Shown: piece after piece, positions 35,250 to 45,112 of the stretch
Numbering within the stretch: the stretch's first letter is position 1
Layout: each line of letters opens with the position of its first letter
DNA from: Porodaedalea pini
Lineage: Eukaryota > Basidiomycota > Agaricomycetes > Hymenochaetales > Hymenochaetaceae
Length of the DNA: 64,000 nucleotides
Direction of reading: 5' to 3'
Assembly (NCBI GenBank): GCA_002794775.1
Contig: NBAY01000014.1
Span: 620,001 to 684,000 of the forward strand
Program-made: the position numbers and the translations under genes
The notes under the pieces: generated by a model
Told to the model about the DNA's origin: nothing
Databases searched by the model: none
Seen by the model: only the letters and a program-made list of their open reading frames with translations

Positions 35250-35930
35250 CAAAATTTGAGCATTTCAGCACCTCAAAAACTTGTAAAATCCATATCTCTG
35301 TCAATTCTTCACAGAATCAGTTCAAAAATGTTGCCAAATTTATTTCTCAACAGCTTCTAAATGTTTGTGAGCTTAGTAGACAGAAGGTGGAATATTGAGG
35401 CTGCAGTAGTGAGAATGGGTGTTTTTCTAGAAAAACTCCTTCCCTGATTTTTCTTGAGCTCAATTTTGAAGCTAATGACATGAAACTTGTTGGAGAATGG
35501 TCTATATATTATACTGTTGATGTTATGAGAGATGAACTAGAGTGAATGTCTCCTCTTGTCCTGTTTGACTGTTGTGCTGAAACTCTCAAACTCACCCAAA
35601 TTTGCTTGACTCAGGCAGTTGTCAAAAAATTCCTGCATTGTTATAAGCCATCTATAATTTAATATACAATATAGATACCATTTTCCAACAAGTTTCATGT
35701 CATTAGCTTCAAAATTGAGCTCAGGAAAAATCAGGGAAGGAGTTTTTCTAGAAAAACACCCATTTTCACTACTGCAGCCTCAATATTCCACCTTCTGTCC
35801 TCTAAGCTCACATAAATTTTAGAAAAAATTGTTACATGAATTTAGCAACTTTTTTGAAGAGTTTTTGTGAAGAATTGAGTGAGATATGATGTATTTTGTA
35901 TTTGGAGGCACTTCAGGTGACAAAAACTGC
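35250..35930. repeat. Large imperfect palindrome
   Basis: The sequence around 35,340-35,515 is repeated in inverted form at 35,640-35,810, including CTCAATATTCCACCTTCTGTC, TCTAGAAAAACACCCAT and CAACAAGTTTCATGTCATTAGC. Weaker pairing extends outwards to give arms of about 280-300 bp around a centre of about 120 bp. It has no coding potential. It may be a fold-back or MITE element inserted inside the larger transposon. Confidence 0.75.
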
Positions 35931-36249
35931 TAAGTCCAATCCTGGATGCGTCGTCCACAGAAGAGGTGTGGGAACTTGATCACGTGTATGTTGGTTTTGA
36001 CGCGACACGCCACATATCGCCTTCACATCTGCTGCCACTCCAATATGTCTGGTGCCGACGTCCTTACAGAACGTCTGAAAAAACCCTCGATCACATCCAC
36101 CACAACCATCACACACGAAGTGGTAGCTTCGCCGGCCGCCTGGTCACTGCTGCAGGCAACATGCCGTCCGACTTCCGACTTTCAACTTGCTCATCTTCAA
36201 GCCGAAGACCGTAAAGTCTGAACTTCTCTGCACTGAACAAACTGTCAAG

Positions 36250-38275
36250 TGAAGAGCGCTTCATGCGCTCGACGTCAATGAGTGGTGGGCACGGTGGCCT
36301 TCCATTCGCAGGCGGGTGTCCATCGCCTATGGTTCGCTCTTCCAGTCAGGTGGCGCGGGCGCTGTGGGCAACAAGCGTACGCGTAGGAAATGTGGCGGCT
36401 CAACACGCAACACGTCGGACCGTATCAGCGCTTCTGCCAATCAGTTCAAAGTGAACGCTACTTCCTCCTTCGAACACGTCGCGCCGCTCGAGCAGTCTGC
36501 GAACCGCTGGGCCGCGGGCAGCACGTCCAGGTGTGGGGCCTCAATTGACACAGACTCACCTGAGATTGTGGACAAGAAAGTCCATTTGCTGCTCAACAAG
36601 CCCACTATGGAGAAGTTGAAGTCCATCTCAAACCAGATCATTGCGTGGGCAAACAAGAGTGAGAGTGAGAAGGATGGGCGTACGCTCATTCAGCTCATTC
36701 GGCTTGTGTTCGAGAAGGCAACGGATGAGGCGGCCTGGAGTGAGATGTATGCTCGCTTGTGCCATAAGATGATGGAGCAGATCAGTCCGAACGTGCAGGA
36801 TGATGGTATCCGCAATGCTGAGGACAAGCCGATTACAGGTGATCAACTTTTCCGTAAGTACCTTCTGAATCGCTGTCAGGAAGACTTCGAGCGCGGCTGG
36901 ACGCAGAAGGAGTCGATGGCGGCAGCGGCTCTCGTGAAGACGACAGAGGATCAAGCTGTCAAGGATGCCAACGAAAAGGAAGAAAACAAGGAGGCTGGCG
37001 AGAGTGCGCTGTACTCGGACGAATACCACACTGCTCAGAAGGCCAAGCGTCAAGGTCTCGGACTCGTCAAGTTCATTGGTGAGCTCTTCAATCTTCAGAT
37101 GCTCATGGAGCGTATCACGTATGAGTGTATCAAGAAGCTGCTCAGCAACGTCGACAATCCCGAGGAGGAAGAGATCGAAATTTTATGTAAACTACTGACA
37201 AGTGTTTGTCAGGCGCTCGATACCTCTAAGGCTCGCGGACACATGGATGTCTATTTCAGTCGGATGAAGGAGCTTGCGAAGAGTAGCAACGTGTCGTCTC
37301 GTATGCAGTTCATGTTACAAGTGCGTACCTTCTGTTTCATAGCCTTTCGTTGAGCTGACTTTCTTGGACAGGATGTGATTGAATTGCGGGAAAGGAAACG
37401 GACTACCCGCAACTTGGTCGCTGCTCCGTCGACAATCGCCCAGATCCATGAGGCTGTACGCGCTCTTGCTTTGTTAGCAAATTTCACTTGTGCTTACCAA
37501 TATACAGGCCGCGAAAGAGAAGGCACGACAGGAGCAACATAACTTGGCACAGTCGGCCATGTTTCGTGGTGGTTCACGCCGTGGTCATGATCGTGACGGA
37601 AATGCTCAAGTGGGTCCTGACGGATGGGCTGTCGCCTCTGGTCCTTCGAGGCCTGCAAACAAGGCGGGCGATCTGACGAACTTTGGCAGAATTCAGAATG
37701 GCAGTGGAACCATGAACTTCGGACCAGCTAGCGTCTTCACGAAGAAGGGAGACAGCAAGCGTAACAGTGCGAGCCTTTCAAGGACAAATTCGAACACGAA
37801 CATGTTCCAGATGCTGCAGGCCGCTGAGGCCGCTAATGATGCTCCTACTGCATCCTCGTCTCGTCCAAGTCGCCTGTCAAGCCGTACAACGAGCGTCGAC
37901 TTGACCCACAATGCACCTGTGGAACCTGCCCAGCCTGCTCAGCGTCCCAGACTTAACCTGCTTCCGCGTTCGACCCTTACAGGAGAAGTCGGAGAATAGT
38001 CCCGCTGAGACTCATGACGGCGAGGAGGGCGAGGAGGACGAGATTCTCGAGAAGGACTCTGGGAAAATTGTCGATGTCGAAGGAGCAAGCGGAAAAGAAG
38101 ATTGACCAGGAACGCAAGGAGTTCTTCGCTATCCGCGGTATCGACGATGCGGAAGAGTATTTCTCTGTACTTCCCTCGGAGCATCAACATCTTCTCGTCG
38201 AGAAGCTTGTCATGTCTGCTATTGAGGCGAAGGAGGCTGATGCCAAACTCGTTGCCGACCTGTTTGAGCGTGCAC
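36250..38275 (+). pseudogene. eIF4G: eIF4G translation-initiation factor fragment
   Basis: Begins near MRSTSMSGGHGGLPFAGG and covers a complete MIF4G-like domain (from about SPEIVDKKVHLLLNKPTMEK, 36,560, to AHMD/SRMQFMLQ, 37,320). It then reads DVIELRERKRTTRN.., a Gly/Ser-rich linker, and the first part of an MA3 domain (EFFAIRGIDDAEEYF..). Two GT..AG introns (37,321-37,371 and 37,456-37,507) are retained. Frame shifts lie near 37,965 and 38,070. The MA3 domain is cut off at about LVADLFERA. eIF4G scaffolds the cap-binding complex; this copy is only a central piece and is not functional as such. Confidence 0.92.
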
Positions 38276-39989
38276 CGTATCAGCGCTGCTACCAGCCCGT
38301 TCAATGCGAATGTCGCTCCCTCGTCGAAACCGATGCCAACACGTCCCCGAAGGTTGTCACGGTGCTTGATGCATCGCTCGCATCATCGACTTCCCCCTTC
38401 GCCGTACGTGCACTCGCCTCCAATTATACTGTCTTCCTCTCTGGAACTAACATTGCTTCATGCTTGCGCATTCTCGGAACCGGGGAGATCAAGCTTCACG
38501 AAGTAGACTTCGCGACACTCAAGACCGATGCTGCGGCGCCTGCTCCGCCCACGTCTGCAATCGCCATTCAGGAAAAGGCGGCGAAAGAGGAAGGGAGAAA
38601 CGACGGCGCCGTGAAGGCTGCGTTTGGCGTGAAGAAAGAGGTCGACTTTCCGGGTTGGTATACGAACGTGCGTTGATTGTTCTGTAACCCCTCACTTTGT
38701 GCTGACAAGTATTATAGGCGCTGATTAAGGTCGATATGACATGCGTCTTCAGAGGGAGCTCCGAGCTTGAGGAGCCCATAGCAATCCGTCCGACTACAGA
38801 AACGGCTATGTATCCCTACTACACCAAATGTATCAAGAGCTATCGTGATCTACCCCTCAAGCCCAACCAGTGGATCAGTGTTGCGTGCTGGGAGTCCAAG
38901 AGCCCCCAGCCGTTCCTCCGTACGCGCGAGTTCCTATGACAGGAAGGCCACACTGCGCATTTCACGAAGGAGGCCGACACTGAAGTACGGGTAATTCTCA
39001 ATTTACATCGTCGCGTGTACGAGGTGCTGCTTACCGTACTCGTCATCACAGGCATCAAGTCGGACAAGGAGAAGTTTGCCGGTGGTCTTTACATGACGAC
39101 CGGCCGTGGCATCCAAGCTGCGACGTCGCATTGCCTTGGCCAAGACTTCTCACGGCCAGAGATGTTCAACGTCGTGGTCGAAGACCTGGACGATCCGCAG
39201 GGTACGGGTCCGAACGGTGGTAAATTATTCTGTGGCAGAACTCGTGAGGCCTTAGCACGCGCATGGTCGGAATCATGGTCATGATTCGCGGCGACAACCA
39301 GGATCTTGTTCCCCCATCACGCATCGCTCGCGTCCAAGCAATCGGTGTCCCCTGCGGTATCACCATGCACACTAATAAGCAGGAGTTATACGACCGCTGT
39401 GAGGAGCTCGCGAAGACGCTCAGGAAAGCGCGAAGGTGGATGTACGGAACGGCGACACTCCTGGCTACAAGTTCAACGACTGGGAACAGAAGGCGCGAAA
39501 ATTCAATTCTTCCTTATTTCTCGGTTTTCCTGTGGTCTTACAAATGGCTTTTTGTCCAGGTGTTCCACTTCACCTTGAACTCGGTCCGGTTGATATCCAG
39601 AAGAAGCAAACACTTTCTGTGCGACGTGATACGGGCTTGAAGGAGACTGCCGTACCTGCACTTCTCAAGACTATCCAACAGGAGATGTTCGAGCACGCGA
39701 AGGCAAGGTACATGTCTTGCCTGTGCGTCACGACAATGGGACGATGTCGTGCTGACATTGCTTCATACTTGCGTGCTCTCAAAACCGGCGAGACCAAGCT
39801 TCACAAGGTAGATTTTGTGGAACTCAAGACCGATGCTGCGGCGCGCCTTACATCGTCGCATGTACAAAAGGAGCTGCTTGCCATACCCGTCATCCCGGGC
39901 ATCAAGTCTGAGAAGAAGTTCGCCGGTGGTCTGTACATGATGACCGTGAAAGGCTTCATTCCGACGACCGGCCGTGGCATCCTTTTAGT
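38276..39989 (+). pseudogene. Prolyl-tRNA synthetase fragments, scrambled
   Basis: Sequence like the eukaryotic ProRS follows the eIF4G piece: an N-terminal part (VVTVLDASLASSTSPF.., KLHEVDFATLK, GVKKEVDFPGWYTN), an intron at about 38,669-38,717, then catalytic segments [18 protein letters not shown] and [15 protein letters not shown], and the loop FAGGLY..GRGIQAATSHCLGQ. Motif-1 sequence is missing. TGA replaces Trp after REFL and after QNS. At about 39,500 there is an intron with a GC donor. The end repeats earlier parts out of order (ADIASYLRALKTGETKLHKVDF, then PVIPGIKSEKKFAGGLY). It is a rearranged, inactive copy. Confidence 0.9.
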
Positions 39990-40221
39990 TTAGAATTTGT
40001 TTAAATACACTCAATTGCCACAAGAATCTGCAAGAAAATGATTGAAAAGTTTGGAATGCCACCTAAAACCGGTAAGAAATGGTGTGAAATGCTATAAGAA
40101 TTTATTGGAATACATAGAATCTGCTCATAAATCATACGATGCTTGGGATTCCGTTGGAATCGGAATTGGCCAGAATCCGTTGGAATTGCTTGAATATTCT
40201 ACAGTTTCTATATATTCTACA

Positions 40222-40249
40222 GTTTCTGACCGGGAGGTTTTTCCTGATG
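40222..40249 (-). repeat. Right terminal inverted repeat
   Basis: Inverted partner of 34,872-34,899, ending GGAGGTTTTTCCTGATG. It is followed by TA. Confidence 0.9.
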
Positions 40250-41079
40250 TAATGCACCAGGGGCTCCGCCACCAATGACGCCAGACCTCTAGTCGCATGC
40301 GCCACCCATAATTAAGATCCCGCAGCTCCTTTAGACGGAACCTCGATCGAACAACAGCTCGATGGTCGGCTTGTCATGGAGTAGAGGGCCGCGAGGGCGT
40401 GCGGAGGCTGCAGATATATCGCCATGGTCAGAAAAGAGAGAGGATGTACGGTAGGGTGAGGGAGAACTATTGGAAAGATCACAGCCTTGACCCAAGAGCA
40501 ACTCAGCTTCGCATATGGTGGCAATCCTACTGATAGATTTGCAGCCGAGGACCAGCAAACCGGTATGTATCCAGTTTCAACATTCGTACCCGCAACCGAT
40601 GGGCTTCCGTATGTGCCAGGTCAAGTCCTTGAATTTTCGGCTACTAGCGGCGAAATGCAGGTGTGTCCTTGTTCTGCCTTCCGTCATAGTGCAATTCGGT
40701 ATCTGTCAGTTTCTTTTGATAGTAAAGCATGGTTTAATGTTCCAGGTCTACGGGAGCGGGTATCCGTTACTGCTAAGCCGCGTTCTTGTAACTCGCAATT
40801 CCCAGCGAGCCATCAGCCTCGTTATGCGGTCCGTTCTCGACACCAGCGCATCCATCCCGGCGCCTCCTCTTCAATGTACTCATTGTCCTCATATCCCTTT
40901 CTCCAGAGCCAGTCCTCACCGTTTACGGCGTGATCGCCAGTGCATCGCGCGATCAGGAAACGCCAGACCCTAGCGAGTCTGGGAAAAGGCAACGATGGAT
41001 CGACCGTCCGAAAGAGCAACAATGCCGCAATAAGTCCGTCTCGGCAGACAGTACAAACAACGACAAGTGCTTCCGAGGT
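40250..41079. other. End of copy I and spacer to copy II
   Basis: 40,250-40,370 aligns with 54,660-54,770. Beyond that, an open frame at about 40,487-40,670 (EQLSFAYGGNPTDRFAAEDQQ) could splice over a GT..AG gap to YGSGYPLLLSR near 40,750, but I recognise no family. Reported as unresolved. Confidence 0.4.
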
Positions 41080-42139
41080 GGAAGTGCAATAGAAGCTCTA
41101 CTCCGATGCGAGCTTTACGCCGTCTTTCAAGCGATTCTGCCGTGTGCCCGTATGACCAAGGAGGAACACCATCCACTAAATGCTCTGTTGAGCGGAACTA
41201 TCTGGGCGCCACAGATGGCTTGACCACTGCCAGTCCTGACAAATTTCGAAGCCTCTCAAGGAGTACCGGGAAAGTGCTTAGACAAGGACACCGTCGAGGC
41301 ACTCCGCCTCGTCTTCAGGAGAAAGCCAGATTTTCCACGGTGCGGGGCCGCAGGACTGATGCTTTGATCATATTCTACGTTGGGACATTTGTCCGTTACA
41401 TTTATTGTATTCCTTCTAAGCACTGCAATGTACTCGTCTCACTCACGTGTTTTGGTGATTGTCCGCTAAGGCATTCGTCTTCATTGGATTGCCTTGTCGA
41501 GCTCGTCTCACTATTTGTATATAGAGTGGCATCATCAGGACTCAGGCGTAGCACCATGTCCAGCGCTTTTCTGGTCTTTGGACTCACGTCGGGGTTCGAG
41601 TAAGACGATTGAAATGGAGGAAGACTACACATATACATATACATGAGGACAGTGTCAGTCAGTCAATCAAAGTCAAAGTCAAATTCATGGTCGGATTTGG
41701 TGAAAGATGGAGCAGTCGCTAAAGCCTGTAACGAAAAGGCCGCTGGGGAGCGAATGACGAGAAGAGATGATAGAGTAGAAAGGATGTCTCAGTAGTTTGA
41801 ACAAGTGAAAAAAGGTAGAAAAGGGGCGAGTCGATGGAGAAAGAAATAAGGAAAATAAGAATTAAATAGGCAATATGGATCGCAGTTCAGAGAGGAAACT
41901 AGTACTGTTTATGCTGAGTGAACGAGACGCTTTTAACAGACGAGTGATTCGACATATGAATGAACGGCAAAAGAGCAGACTTCCGACCTTCTGCTCTTGC
42001 TTCCGCATATGTAGAGAATCTGCACGTAGGTCGTCACATTCACGGGCACGATCCGATGGCCCTGTTCTGCGTCAGATCCAAACCCGTGGAAGGCCCAGAC
42101 CCCGCAGATCGACCAAATCAAGCAACAGCCAAATAACGC

Positions 42140-42163
42140 GTGTCGCCATCAGTCACAAGCCAC
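42140..42163 (+). promoter_or_regulatory. Diverged palindromic motif
   Basis: GTGTCGCCATCAGTCAC followed by AAGCCAC, at the same distance (about 100 bp) before the acidic-gene ATG as the intact motif. The left half has lost pairing, in keeping with the pseudogene downstream. Confidence 0.5.
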
Positions 42164-42246
42164 GTGCTCCATAACGCAAACTGTGCTCACGCCCACGCCC
42201 ATCTCTCCTCTAAGTATGTATTCTCTGTCCTTCCGTACTGGATACA

Positions 42247-42615
42247 ATGTCTGACCCGTCCAAGCTCAACCTCAAGATGGAGAAGCTCCGACTCATGCAG
42301 TCTGGCTTGGCGAAGTTTGGAACGGCCAAAAAGTATATATGTTGAACATTGAGATGCCAGTGATGAGATCATTAACACGAGCTGATGTGTACTTTATAGA
42401 CGAACCACCAAATTGACAAAACAATGGATGTATGGTCTTCGACTGAAACTAAAGGACTGACATTGTATCTGCGAAGAACGGAATCTGCCTTAGGAGGAAG
42501 ACCCGATTGCATGCAAGCACGCGATAACGGACTGTGTCATACGACTCAGCGACGCGTGCTTACCTCAAGTAGTGATTTTGGGCTGGAATCAGAATCGGAC
42601 AAGCTTGACTTAGGT
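42247..42615 (+). pseudogene. Acidic-tail family pseudogene in copy II
   Basis: Exon 1 (MSDPSKLNLKMEKLRL..), an intron with GT..AG ends and the start of exon 2 (TKQWMYGLRLKLKD) are clear. Stops then follow at TGA after KLKD and TAG in place of Trp before EEDP. A deletion removes everything from ATGVYF to the acidic tail (ESESDKLD). Confidence 0.8.
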
Positions 42616-42882
42616 TTCTCTGATTTCCGGTGGTCAGAACATGGTATAGCTAGTGGCTTTCTTAAATTGTTTCACAGAAGGCTCTGGTAAAGCAGGATAC
42701 AAAAGCATAGGGCAACATTAATCAAGGAAGCATGAGAGGCACTTCCAAGTCAACAACTGTATATCTGCACAAGGACCATTCTCTTCTGGTTGCTTTCTTT
42801 CGAGCATATGTGGAGAGTTGTATAATATGTAGTCAGCTGATACGCCAAGTCTGTATAGGAACAAAACGACATACCAGATGCT

Positions 42883-43614
42883 TCAGAACTGAGTGTTAGC
42901 ATATCGCGCGAATCCACGCAGCTTCTTCATTTCGTCCATCATTTTGTCCATGGCTGCATCACTTTGAGGCGTGCCGAGCTGATAAACCGGTCTGAGTGAG
43001 GTAGGTGTAACGCGAGGCCTGCCATGGAGCGATGGTCCCGGGTCTTTGAACGTTGGGTCGACGTTCTTAGACCGCAGCTTCGTGTTATGTATCGTAAAAG
43101 TTTCATAGAACCACCAGTCACCTGCGATAGAGATGCCAATAATTGCTTTACAGCCCTTGTCTCCGGAAAGGAATATCTCCGCCTGCTCTACGAGATCATG
43201 TCTGGCCTCACCGATCGCTAACCCAATCTGGACATCCGTGGTGTCGACAGGCGGTGGCTTAACTTCCAACAGCGCAATAATTTTCATTGTCTCAAACTCC
43301 ATGCGAAGATTGCCATCGGCAGTCTTCGCCAACCTTTTGGAGAAGATACGTGAAATAGTAAAATCTGGAATGCGAGATCGCGGCACTGTAGAGCCATCGT
43401 CATCCTCCGGGTAGTGCGAGACCCACGTCTGAGGTCCTATGACCAAGGACCGGCAGTTCTCGACAAGTCGAACAAGTCGTGCATTCCATATCGTGTACCA
43501 GATATGCTCTGGACCGCAGTACTTGGGCCTTTTGTACTTCTCTCTGAGATCATGAATGCGTCGTTTGGCATACAAGATAGATGTCCGCTCCTTGAACTGC
43601 CAATGGCTAGCCAT
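42883..43614 (-). CDS. PD-(D/E)XK nuclease-like protein
   Basis: An intact 243-residue frame from the ATG at 43,614 (MASHWQFKE), chosen because copy I shares it. Residues about 80-150 show IPDFTI, then LLEVKPP, then a Gln-containing helix (ARHDLVEQAEIFL). This order fits the PD-(D/E)XK fold: Asp, Glu-X-Lys and a Gln on the next helix. No membrane or export signal is seen. It lies between acidic-tail gene copies. The assignment rests on motif spacing only. If correct it could be a nuclease of a transposon or of a defence or allorecognition pair. Confidence 0.55.
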   Translation of the reverse strand: MASHWQFKERTSILYAKRRIHDLREKYKRPKYCGPEHIWYTIWNARLVRLVENCRSLVIGPQTWVSHYPEDDDGSTVPRSRIPDFTISRIFSKRLAKTADGNLRMEFETMKIIALLEVKPPPVDTTDVQIGLAIGEARHDLVEQAEIFLSGDKGCKAIIGISIAGDWWFYETFTIHNTKLRSKNVDPTFKDPGPSLHGRPRVTPTSLRPVYQLGTPQSDAAMDKMMDEMKKLRGFARYANTQF

Positions 43615-44208
43615 ACTGTAGGGTCTAGAATTATGGCACATTAATGATCAAGCAGAGTTAATACGGTGCAACTACACCCACAATCTTTGGACTTAGGGAA
43701 GCAGTCGCAACGTTCGAGTCAAGCTCTTTATGATGAATAGGAGTCGAACTTGAACGGAGAGCTATGTTAGAGATCTGGATGCAAGACGATATGCGTATGA
43801 GAGATGACGGGCAAGAAATCGCTGAAGGACTGCAGCGAAGTGGATGGTGGCTGAAAACAATTTAGACCAGAGATTGCGAGGGGTTTTAAAGGAATTCGTA
43901 GGTGATTAAGTGGCTGGCAAAGAGAAATGAAGAATAGAATAGGCTTACCTTACGATTCCTCGCATCATAAATGATTGGGCCCTTTAAAAGCAAGGATTTC
44001 ACGAAAAACTTGTGGCTTGAAATATTGCATCGAGATTCAGTATGACAAGAGCTTATGAGCGCTTCTCCTGAAAGGGGAAAAAGAAAAACAACAAGCCACT
44101 AAATTGATTTGTGAACCTTTGAAAATTGAAGTACTAGTGGCTTGATCGGAGAGTGAGGCATTGATTCAAAGTCCGACAAAATAATGGCAGCCACGCGGCT
44201 GCCGTCAG
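43615..44208. other. Spacer upstream of the nuclease-like gene
   Basis: Aligns loosely with 31,907-32,560. No gene is seen. It ends in TCAGTACTATGTCAC, the left half of the palindromic motif cut by the retroposon insertion. Confidence 0.5.
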
Positions 44209-44219
44209 TACTATGTCAC
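44209..44219 (+). repeat. 11-bp target duplication, left
   Basis: TACTATGTCAC here and again at 51,871-51,881. The right copy is followed by GAGCCAC, continuing the motif found uninterrupted at 32,565 and 54,851. Confidence 0.8.
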
Positions 44220-44675
44220 TTGTTCTCTTACTCCCATCATCACTGTGGGAAAGTGAGACCCTCGCCCTACTCTCTACAAAACGTTTCGTGTCGTCGTCTA
44301 TCGGTCCAGCCGATTCCCCCGATGTCTCCCAGCTGCACCATCCTCCGCTTCAACCTCGTACTGGATCGCTGTCTGACAGCGATCGTACAGCTTCGCGCAT
44401 CCGTGGTGACCCCTTTGTGTCGCCCCCCATCCCTACGCCTTCGCACCGTCCCTCCAGTCCGTCGACAGCGCCAACATAAGCGCCACTCTAAGTGCTCCTT
44501 ACACCGACGTCAGGCCCGACAAGCTTGCCAGTTTGTCACCGAACTTATCGATTACCGTCAGGCCATTCTCGCCTACCATCCTGTTTCGCCCTTATCAACT
44601 CCATCCTCCGCTCCCTCCCCTATGTCAGTGGAGTTCGTTATGGATTCGTCTCCGGCGCCGGCAGCCCCCTCACCC

Positions 44676-45100
44676 TGTCAGTGACGGACTACGGGTACGC
44701 AAATGGTAGCCGGGTCGCGCGGAACTCAGTCAGAGGAGGAGGGAGACAAGAGAGAGAGTGGTGAGCCAGGGGGAACTGACACAGCACGGAGATAAGGAGC
44801 AGCTTCTGGACGTAGCCAGGTAGAATTGACCAGGTCGAAACTAGGGGATAAGTACAGGAGGACTACCTACTTATATACCCTTCAGCGGCTGCGCACGGAC
44901 CAGGGAATTAACTACTACATAAGGATAGATGATAGAATGTCGTGGAACTTCATAGAATAATGAAATCATAGGATCGGTCAGCGAGTAAGGATAGTGCGAG
45001 AAGGAGCGTAATGAATAATGAGTAAGCAGGAATAAGCGTGATTAGTGATGGATGGATAAGATATGATAAGATAAGATAATTTAAAAAAGCGTCCATGACA
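44676..45100 (-). repeat. 3' LTR of the young gypsy element
   Basis: Pair of 51,078-51,502. The adjoining 45,101-45,118 is purine-rich on the minus strand (AAGGGGAGGGTCA), as a 3' polypurine tract should be. Confidence 0.95.
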
Positions 45101-45112
45101 TGACCCTCCCCT

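Larger units (their letters stand above)
34872..40249. mobile_element. 5.4-kb TIR transposon with TA target duplication, carrying host gene fragments
   Basis: The ends are inverted copies: CATCAGGAAAAACCTCC is perfect, then the match continues to about 28 bp with two mismatches. The ends are flanked by TA on both sides (34,870-34,871 and 40,250-40,251). The paired locus at about 54,655 reads GAATAACGCACC where this one reads GGATA[element]TAATGCACC, so the empty site is present in the same window. Subterminal AT-rich sequence is full of TAGAAT/GGAAT repeats. No transposase is present. The interior holds a palindrome and a chimera of eIF4G and prolyl-tRNA synthetase fragments. TA duplication suggests mobilisation by a Tc1/mariner-type enzyme, but the family is not established. 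Confidence 0.88.
41080..44219. repeat. Segmental duplication copy II, left part
   Basis: Aligns with 1,810-2,784 plus 30,849-32,582. It reads through the point where copy I has the 28-kb element. The first 150 bp belong to an open frame (AIEALLRCELYAVFQAILP.. TKEEHHPLNALLSGTIWAP) of unknown family. No other gene is seen up to 42,246. Confidence 0.85.
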
